The notes beneath the pieces are model-generated. The model searched no databases. It saw nothing but the letters and a program-made list of their open reading frames with translations, and was not told the DNA's origin. Made by a program: the position numbers and the translations under genes. DNA of 12,766 nucleotides from Planctomycetaceae bacterium. Its GTDB lineage: Bacteria; Planctomycetota; Planctomycetia; Pirellulales; Pirellulaceae. Of this stretch, positions 9,401 to 12,766 are shown piece after piece. The DNA lies in the NCBI GenBank assembly GCA_007695205.1, contig REEF01000406.1, positions 1 through 12,766 on the forward strand, read 5' to 3'. The stretch's first letter is position 1; each line of letters begins with the position of its first letter.

Positions 9401-9611
9401 CGAAGCGGCCGACCGCCTGGCCCAGGCCAAGCGTTTCGACATGCCCGGTTTCCGCCCCAACGCGTATTACCTGCGCCAGATGCAGCAGTACGGTGTCCTG
9501 CCCGCAGATCCGGATCCGGACCAGCCCATCGACTTTCGCGCGATCGAAGAAGCCTACTGGCGATCGTTCCATTACAACCCGCCCCACCGCTTGTCCAGTG
9601 CGAACCCGTAA
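6498..9611 (+). CDS. HzsA-related secreted triheme c-type cytochrome with beta-propeller
   Basis: 1037 aa. Sec signal 1-22 (cleavage near ALG|DQ). About 24-230 are beta-rich and look like a jelly-roll module. About 280-530 hold TolB/PD40-type propeller blades (RDPQVHYDGQTILFS, DIEPAYLPDGGIVFGS, NTPWVLPDGRVLFT). From about 595, and clearly at 626-720, comes a segment like the hydrazine synthase alpha middle domain (FSGGMWPITAGGSFQLASV...), ending with heme motif C696-V-G-C699-H700. Two more heme motifs follow in the C-terminal cytochrome region: C747-V-E-C750-H751 and C861-A-G-C864-H865. A periplasmic electron-transfer or redox enzyme is expected. Anammox HzsA is shorter (about 800 aa) and binds two hemes. 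GGAGG lies 7 nt before the ATG; the gene is 35 bp after AbgT. Similar proteins are common in non-anammox planctomycetes and have no known role, so hydrazine synthase activity is not claimed. Confidence 0.85.
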   Translation: MIRLGSLFGLVLWFVLALPALGDQHIAGGDFEAVMDGRPQHWTVHPGGVRIPKTSVIAGDHSAEIVRPYGNNLHQSPDGSISSFVFRMDFAVFPNRGDRTMNVLIYCGPGAHRIAINMRVGSGNRLEAHDGNHWQPLGNLTAKPTADPEMVGVWEGQTPVVNHLMIAGHLAAPVPYYDVTLNGDTVKHVQVFQQALPPDATVGRVQLQALNASSNWLADNVSLVPGSTPEELTPLNLLAEFMDGPMADVDEIIFAERVTEFDHYYATFGFLSSNVPEYPPQCGTEEEPPAARFGDGGRLVRYHLRSGQRTVLLEDPTGGIRDPQVHYDGQTILFSYRRGGQPYYHLYEIQADGSGLVQLTDGPFDDIEPAYLPDGGIVFGSSRCNRFVSCWRTPVAVLYRCDADGANIRPLSTNAEHDNTPWVLPDGRVLFTRWEYVDRSQFDYHHLWTVNPDGTGQMTYFGNQWPGIAMLDAKPIPGTNLVVASFSPGHGLPGHMGHITVVDPSKGPDDPASARRISTGRLYRDPFPFAEDCFLVVDKQGIHVMDGLGQTEFICGPPPGCRLECHEPRPLMPRDREQIVPDRIDPLQATGRLVLSDIYQGRNMAGVRRGEIKKLLVMERLPKPISFSGGMWPITAGGSFQLASVLGTVPVAEDGSAHFEVPALRSLFFVALDENDLSVKRMHSFVSVQPGEVTGCVGCHETRTSTPRLDTGLAAFQRPADRIEPVAGLPNVIDFPRDIQPILDLHCVECHQPDRMEGKVDFTGDHTPIFSQSYWTMLQHSLISDGRNAAGNRPPRSVGSSASPLLDYLDGSHHQVRLSEDEQTLVRLWIESSAVYAGTYAALGSGMAPVEFPAAMFEQRCAGCHGAPAPERNRIGQGDWYFRFGSQGPHLPLVHQFTDLQMIRGRIGYYQFGNARPPQSLCNLTRPDKSLVLRAPLARDAGGLAWCGADVFADTGDPGYQAMLAAIVEAADRLAQAKRFDMPGFRPNAYYLRQMQQYGVLPADPDPDQPIDFRAIEEAYWRSFHYNPPHRLSSANP

Positions 9612-9780
9612 GGCAAAGCACAAAGGCGATGTTTCCGTCCATCGTGACACGTTCTTCCAGATGGTTGACGACCCTACCGGGCTGGATCACAATGCACCCG
9701 ATCGATTTCGGCTGCGGCTGGTCCGCCCGATCCGATGCGAAGAACATGTGAAATGCTTGCATAATCCAGGAGATCAAGCC
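9612..9780 (+). other. Intergenic spacer before the Tat-PHP gene
   Basis: 169 bases between the triheme gene and the second PHP gene. It ends with AGGAG at 9768-9772, 8 nt before the PHP start. A TTGCATAAT stretch at 9757-9765 resembles a -10 box but has no good -35 partner. No clear terminator or conserved coding sequence is seen, so whether the PHP gene is co-transcribed with the triheme gene is open. Confidence 0.4.
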
Positions 9781-11136
9781 ATGTCCAAAAACGTTTCCCG
9801 TCGTGATTTCTTAAAGGCCTCTGGGGTAATCGCTACGGCGGCCGCCGTGACGCCCCAGCGAATCCTGTCTGGCATGGATACGGCCACGCCGGCAAAGAAA
9901 CACTGGTTCAAAGGCAATCTGCACATGCACACCCAGTGGTCGGATGGCCATCCGCTCGCCGAATGGGCCGTCGATTGGTACAAGTCGCACGGCTATCACT
10001 TCATCTGCCCTTCGGATCACAATATCTTTCAGTCGGACGAATTGCGTTTCGATGGGTTTGGGTTCAGCAACCAACCCTCGGACGTTGCGGCGTTCGAGGG
10101 CGAGAATTCTTTGTGGAAGGTCGTGTCTCCCACCCCAGGCTGGCCGCGATTGCTGCAGTCGCACATCGACCAGATGGTGGAAAAGTTCGGTTCGGATTCA
10201 GTCCGCAAGATCACCGTCGGCGATCAGACTTACGTTCGCATGACGCCGTACGACGAGCTGGAAGCTCAGTTCGCCGAACCGGGCAAGTTCCTGATGATCC
10301 CCGGATACGAGCAGACGGGCGGTGCGCCCAACGGCCAACAAGTCCATGTGAACTTCGTTAACGTTCGCGAGATTTTTCCCTACATCGAGGCCGAAACGCC
10401 GCTCGAGATTCTCGAACGCACCTTTGCCAAAGGCCAGGAACTGTACGAAGGTCAAGACTATCTGTTCTTTGCGAACCATCCGCTGTGGCGTTACTATGAT
10501 TTTTCGCCCAACGATCTGATCGCGCTGCCCCAGATCCGGGTCTTCGAGTTGAACAACAATGCGATGGGAGGCTTCGACGCGCATCCCGAGGGCTGGACCC
10601 CCGAGAAGTTCTGGGATGTGGTCAACGCGCACCGCGCCGCGCACGGCCAACCGTTGATGTGGGGCCTGGGCACCGACGACCGCCATTCGTACGAAGTTCC
10701 GCCGAAAGCCTGGAGCGTGGTTCGCGCGGCCAATCTGTGCCCGCACGAGCTGCTGGCCGCCATCTCCGCAGGCGACTTCTACGCCTCGAATGGGTTGGAT
10801 TTCGAGGAGATAAACTTCGATGGCAAGACCCTGGCGGTCAAGATCGATGTCCCCACGGAAGGCCGTTATCGGATCGAGTTCATCGGAACGAAAAAGGACT
10901 ATGATGCGTCCAGTCGCGTGATCCAGGTGGAAAAGGGCGAACGCAACCCGGCCCGAAAAATCGATGTGTACTCGGACGATATCGGCGTGGTCCTTCAAGC
11001 AGTCGAGGGAACCGAGGGTTCGTACACGCTGAAATCCAATGACCTGTACGTCCGCGCCAAGATCGTCAAAGTTTCGGATGACCTGAAACCCGATTGGGAA
11101 TCCGAACCCGCCGCGTGGACTCAACCCTACGCTTGA
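9781..11136 (+). CDS. Tat-exported PHP-domain metallohydrolase
   Basis: 451 aa. The N-terminus is a textbook Tat signal: S6-R-R-D-F-L-K12 followed by a short Ala-rich hydrophobic stretch, with cleavage somewhere near residues 30-35. PHP ligands follow in order: H48-M-H50 with D55 (NLHMHTQWSDG), SDHN at 78-81, Glu177 in PGYEQTG, His189, His233 in ANHPLW, and D300-R-H302 in GTDDRH. Residues after about 310 form a beta-rich tail. Tat export suggests the enzyme folds, and perhaps loads its metals, in the cytoplasm. The frame is open back to 9316, but that part overlaps the triheme gene in another frame; the start at 9781 has AGGAG 8 nt upstream and gives a proper Tat signal. It lies 169 bp after the triheme gene on the same strand. 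Substrate unknown. The sequence is clearly diverged from the Sec-exported PHP at 765-1913, so this is not a recent duplicate. Confidence 0.9.
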   Translation: MSKNVSRRDFLKASGVIATAAAVTPQRILSGMDTATPAKKHWFKGNLHMHTQWSDGHPLAEWAVDWYKSHGYHFICPSDHNIFQSDELRFDGFGFSNQPSDVAAFEGENSLWKVVSPTPGWPRLLQSHIDQMVEKFGSDSVRKITVGDQTYVRMTPYDELEAQFAEPGKFLMIPGYEQTGGAPNGQQVHVNFVNVREIFPYIEAETPLEILERTFAKGQELYEGQDYLFFANHPLWRYYDFSPNDLIALPQIRVFELNNNAMGGFDAHPEGWTPEKFWDVVNAHRAAHGQPLMWGLGTDDRHSYEVPPKAWSVVRAANLCPHELLAAISAGDFYASNGLDFEEINFDGKTLAVKIDVPTEGRYRIEFIGTKKDYDASSRVIQVEKGERNPARKIDVYSDDIGVVLQAVEGTEGSYTLKSNDLYVRAKIVKVSDDLKPDWESEPAAWTQPYA

Positions 11137-11140
11137 TTTC

Positions 11141-11194
11141 CGTAGCCGCACTTGCCAAAGTGCGGACTTTCCACGTTCCGCCGAACGCGGCTAC
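11141..11194. repeat. Nested inverted-repeat element with alternative pairings
   Basis: The outer arms GTAGCCGC (11142-11149) and GCGGCTAC (11187-11194) are perfect complements. Inside lie a perfect 8-bp hairpin, CCGCACTT (11146-11153) with AAGTGCGG (11158-11165) and loop GCCA, and a second, CGTTC (11174-11178) with GAACG (11183-11187). The outer stem and first hairpin share 11146-11149, so they cannot both form fully. The element starts four bases after the PHP stop. It is followed by an A-run, not a T-run, so it is not a standard plus-strand terminator. It resembles a small dispersed intergenic palindrome; copy number is unknown. Confidence 0.6.
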
Positions 11195-11224
11195 TTAAAA
11201 AACCTAGTTCTGATGACGCTCTAA

Positions 11225-11252
11225 GGCCCTCGGTTCAAGTCAGCCGAGGGCC
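11225..11252 (+). terminator. Strong hairpin between the PHP and permease genes
   Basis: GGCCCTCGG (11225-11233) pairs perfectly with CCGAGGGCC (11244-11252) across a 10-nt loop. It lies 89 nt after the PHP stop and 39 nt before the permease start. There is no T-run on either strand, so it may be a weak or factor-assisted terminator, an mRNA-stabilising structure, or a leader element for the permease. Confidence 0.4.
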
Positions 11253-11291
11253 GAAGGGATCGCAAGTTGTTTTCGGTTCAGGACCAACCTC

Positions 11292-12104
11292 ATGCGACGG
11301 CCATCGCCCATCTCGTGGATCTTTCACTCGATTCGCCTGGTTCTGCCGCCATTGCTGTTCCTGTTGATCGTCATTGGCATCTGGCAAGGCGCCGTGCTCT
11401 GGTTCGATCTGCCCATCTATCTGCTGCCTGGGCCTGGGCGAGTTGTCGTGGAGGCGGCGGCCGATTTCTCGACGATCGCCGATGCAACGCGACGCACCGC
11501 CGCAGCCGCCGTCTGTGGCTTTCTTGCCAGCCTGCTGATCGGCACGCTGATCGGATTCATCTTCTCGCAATCGGCCATGATCCGCAGCAGTTGTTATCCT
11601 TACGCGATCTTCCTGCAGACCGTCCCGATCGTGGCCATCGCCCCGTTGATCATCACCTGGTTCGACTACGGCTTTCACAGCGTGGTGATTGTCGCTTTTA
11701 TCATCAGCCTGTTTCCCATCATCACCAACGCAACCACCGGGATGCTGGGCGTCGATCCGTTGATGCTCGATCTTTTCCAGATGTATGACGCCAGCCGCTG
11801 GCAGGTACTGATCAAGCTGCGTCTGCCCTCGTCGGTCCCCTATTTGGTTGCTGCAGCCAAGACATCCAGCGGGTTGGCCGTCGTCGGCGCGATTGTCGGC
11901 GAGTTCTTTGTGGGGGCCGGCGTCGATCGATTCGGGTTGGGATTTCTGATCCGTCAGAAGCTGGAGCAATTGCGTACTGCCGAACTGTTCGCTGCCGTCA
12001 TCGCATCCACCGTATTGGGTGTCGCCATCTTCGCCACCGTCAGCCTGACCGGCAGCAAAGTCCTGACCCGCTGGTATCAACCCAGCGTTACGAACAATCC
12101 TTGA
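11292..12104 (+). CDS. ABC transporter permease, NitT/TauT/SsuC-type
   Basis: 270 aa with about six membrane segments; the first is at residues 15-37 (PPLLFLLIVIGIWQGAVLWF). It has the binding-protein-dependent permease fold. The cytoplasmic EAA-type loop starts at D166-A-S-R-W-Q and continues to KLRLPSSVPYL, typical of the nitrate/taurine/alkanesulfonate/thiamine-precursor group. LPGPGRVV near the start and GEFFVGAGVDRFGLGFLI near the end also fit. It should pair with an ATPase and a periplasmic binding protein of the SsuA/ThiY type, but neither is in the window: a PHP gene lies upstream and a tRNA downstream. CAGGA lies 8 nt before the ATG. The 5' region holds two structured elements but no TPP-riboswitch landmarks that I can recognise. 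The substrate cannot be assigned. Confidence 0.88.
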   Translation: MRRPSPISWIFHSIRLVLPPLLFLLIVIGIWQGAVLWFDLPIYLLPGPGRVVVEAAADFSTIADATRRTAAAAVCGFLASLLIGTLIGFIFSQSAMIRSSCYPYAIFLQTVPIVAIAPLIITWFDYGFHSVVIVAFIISLFPIITNATTGMLGVDPLMLDLFQMYDASRWQVLIKLRLPSSVPYLVAAAKTSSGLAVVGAIVGEFFVGAGVDRFGLGFLIRQKLEQLRTAELFAAVIASTVLGVAIFATVSLTGSKVLTRWYQPSVTNNP

Positions 12105-12133
12105 TGCGTGGATGCTGTTTGGTCGCAGTCGGC

Positions 12134-12161
12134 TTGCGAGCGAACCAAGTTCTGCTAAACT
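12134..12161 (+). promoter_or_regulatory. Candidate promoter for tRNA-Arg
   Basis: TTGCGA (12134-12139), a 16-nt spacer, then TAAACT (12156-12161) preceded by TG at 12153-12154 (extended -10). Each box matches four of six consensus bases. The start would fall near 12168, about 50 nt before the tRNA. Confidence 0.35.
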
Positions 12162-12210
12162 CTGGCTATGGCTTGAAAACGGTTCCGCCAAGGAGCCTAC
12201 AAATCATTCG

Positions 12211-12766
12211 TCACATCAGCGCCCGTAGCTCAACTGGATAGAGCATCGGTCTTCGGAACCGAGGGTTAGGGGTTCGAATCCCTTCGGGCGTACTTCTGCC
12301 AGCCGCTGAATCCTGCTGACAATCGGCGGCAAGTCCTGACGCAGTAAGGACTTCGGACGACCCGTTTGAATCCGGATCTTCTTCTCCTTTTTTGGCCTCC
12401 CGTGACGTTTTTTGCCCATTTGTGCCATCTTGCGACTCCGGCGCACTCCCAGAACACTCCCAGAGACCCGGTAGCCGTCGAACCGCTTCGGTCTTTTCGA
12501 GCAGGTCGGTGTGACTGTAGATGTTCATCGTCAGCCGAATATCCGAGTGCCGAGCTAGGGTTTGAGCCGTCTTGGGATTGACTCCGGCTCTACCCAAATT
12601 GGTGATGAATGTGTGCCTGTTGGCATGAAAATCGGCGTACCTTCCCTGGGTGTCCTTGTAACGCAAAAAGTCGGTTTTCTTTCGTAAGAGCCGGTCGTCT
12701 TCCGTTGGGGCGTTTTCGATCCAGCTCTCGCGAGCAGCCGCCAAGTCGCGACGCATCATCTTGGAG
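12211..12766 (-). CDS. Tyrosine recombinase/integrase, C-terminal part (5' end off the right edge)
   Basis: The frame is open to the right edge and stops with TGA at 12211; about 185 codons are visible. The catalytic signatures of a phage-type integrase are present: H-x-x-R in FHANRHTF (His codon 12625-12627, Arg 12616-12618), ARHS with His at 12547-12549, and the nucleophile Tyr in NIYSH at 12517-12519. The first catalytic Arg and the DNA-binding domain lie outside the window. ATGs at 12757-12759 and 12754-12756 are internal, since an integrase is much longer than this. The catalytic domain ends roughly at LPGLWE (about 12475). The remaining 85 or so residues are low-complexity, and the last 27 or so are simply the antisense reading of tRNA-Arg. 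The gene marks one end of an integrated element extending to the right. Confidence 0.88.
   Translation of the reverse strand, partial: SKMMRRDLAAARESWIENAPTEDDRLLRKKTDFLRYKDTQGRYADFHANRHTFITNLGRAGVNPKTAQTLARHSDIRLTMNIYSHTDLLEKTEAVRRLPGLWECSGSAPESQDGTNGQKTSREAKKGEEDPDSNGSSEVLTASGLAADCQQDSAAGRSTPEGIRTPNPRFRRPMLYPVELRALM
12219..12292 (+). tRNA. tRNA-Arg (anticodon UCG)
   Basis: A full cloverleaf can be drawn. The acceptor stem is GCGCCCG with CGGGCGT (the terminal G-U is the only non-Watson-Crick pair). T8-A9 are in place, and the D stem is GCTC/GAGC. The anticodon stem is TCGGT/ACCGA with loop CTTCGGA, so the anticodon TCG is at 12253-12255 and the tRNA reads CGA (and possibly other CGN) codons. 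The T arm is AGGGG-TTCGAAT-CCCTT, and the discriminator is A at 12292. CCA is not encoded. The 3' end faces the integrase fragment, the usual arrangement when a tRNA gene serves as an integration site. Confidence 0.95.
12253..12292. other. Probable attachment site in the 3' half of tRNA-Arg
   Basis: Tyrosine recombinases next to tRNA genes usually integrate in the anticodon-to-T-arm region and restore the 3' end of the tRNA. Here the integrase lies just 3' of the tRNA and points toward it, so the crossover site is expected in this interval. The distal direct repeat would be beyond the right edge. The exact core cannot be placed from one end. Confidence 0.45.
12331..12353. repeat. Small inverted repeat between the tRNA and the integrase core
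   Basis: AAGTCCT (12331-12337) and AGGACTT (12347-12353) are perfect complements with a 9-nt spacer. They lie inside the integrase tail, 39 bases from the tRNA 3' end. This could be a binding site for recombination proteins or a weak transcription end signal for the tRNA; no T-run follows. Confidence 0.3.

Noticed and set aside
8184..9650. 488-aa open frame antisense to the triheme gene
   Set aside because: It lies opposite the heme motifs and middle domain and has no motifs of its own.
9629..9751. 40-codon frame in the gap between the triheme and Tat-PHP genes
   Set aside because: No properly spaced ribosome binding site and no recognisable feature; it is the tail of a longer shadow frame.
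9316..9780. Upstream in-frame extension of the Tat-PHP protein
   Set aside because: It overlaps the triheme gene in another frame, is Arg/Pro-rich, and would bury the Tat signal; AGGAG supports the start at 9781.
11195..11291. Possible TPP riboswitch before the permease
   Set aside because: The usual conserved segments (CTGAGA and the ACCTGAT-type motif) are absent.
11235..12191. 318-aa open frame antisense to the ABC permease
   Set aside because: Polar low-complexity sequence that mirrors the permease membrane segments; a shadow frame.
12216..12446. Small minus-strand frame ending in a sequence like GFEPLTLGSEDRCSIQLSYG
   Set aside because: This is an antisense translation of tRNA-Arg, a well-known source of false protein predictions.
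1..12766. CRISPR arrays, rRNA genes or insertion sequences
   Set aside because: No regularly spaced repeats, rRNA-like sequence or transposase motifs seen.

Overview
The window looks like a chromosome segment from a planctomycete, probably of the Pirellulaceae type. This is inferred from the protein families, not from a marker gene. The clues are a very large secreted c-type cytochrome with a propeller and a hydrazine-synthase-alpha-like middle domain, several exported PHP, SGNH and GHL10 hydrolases, and an integrase C-terminus of a kind I associate with planctomycetes. GC content is moderately high, so most genes carry long, meaningless antisense ORFs.

Layout. (1) Positions 1-4730, minus strand: three genes in a row, read from right to left. 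They encode a secreted GHL10-type glycosidase-like protein (926 aa), a Sec-exported PHP metallohydrolase (382 aa), and an SGNH/GDSL hydrolase that runs off the left edge with only its last few residues missing. A good sigma-70-like promoter for this set lies at 4811-4838. (2) Positions 4912-11136, plus strand and divergent from the first set: an AbgT-family transporter, a 1037-aa triheme HzsA-related protein, and a second PHP hydrolase with a Tat signal. (3) Positions 11141-11252: a structured intergenic region holding a nested inverted repeat and a strong hairpin. (4) Positions 11292-12104: a lone NitT/TauT/SsuC-type ABC permease with no ATPase or binding protein beside it. (5) Positions 12219-12292: tRNA-Arg(UCG). 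(6) Positions 12211-12766, minus strand: the C-terminal part of a tyrosine recombinase whose reading frame runs antisense through the whole tRNA. This marks the left boundary of an integrated element that extends beyond the right edge.

Working model (inference). The divergent block at 1-11136 could be one functional locus. Its hydrolases (GHL10, two PHP, SGNH) all carry export signals, the triheme protein would sit in the periplasm, and AbgT, an inner-membrane transporter for small anionic aromatic or amide compounds, would move a product or substrate. The substrate cannot be read from the sequence. The most unusual component is the HzsA-related triheme protein. It keeps the HZS-alpha middle-domain layout but lacks the tyrosine that I recall as the special heme ligand of anammox hydrazine synthase, so hydrazine synthesis is unlikely.
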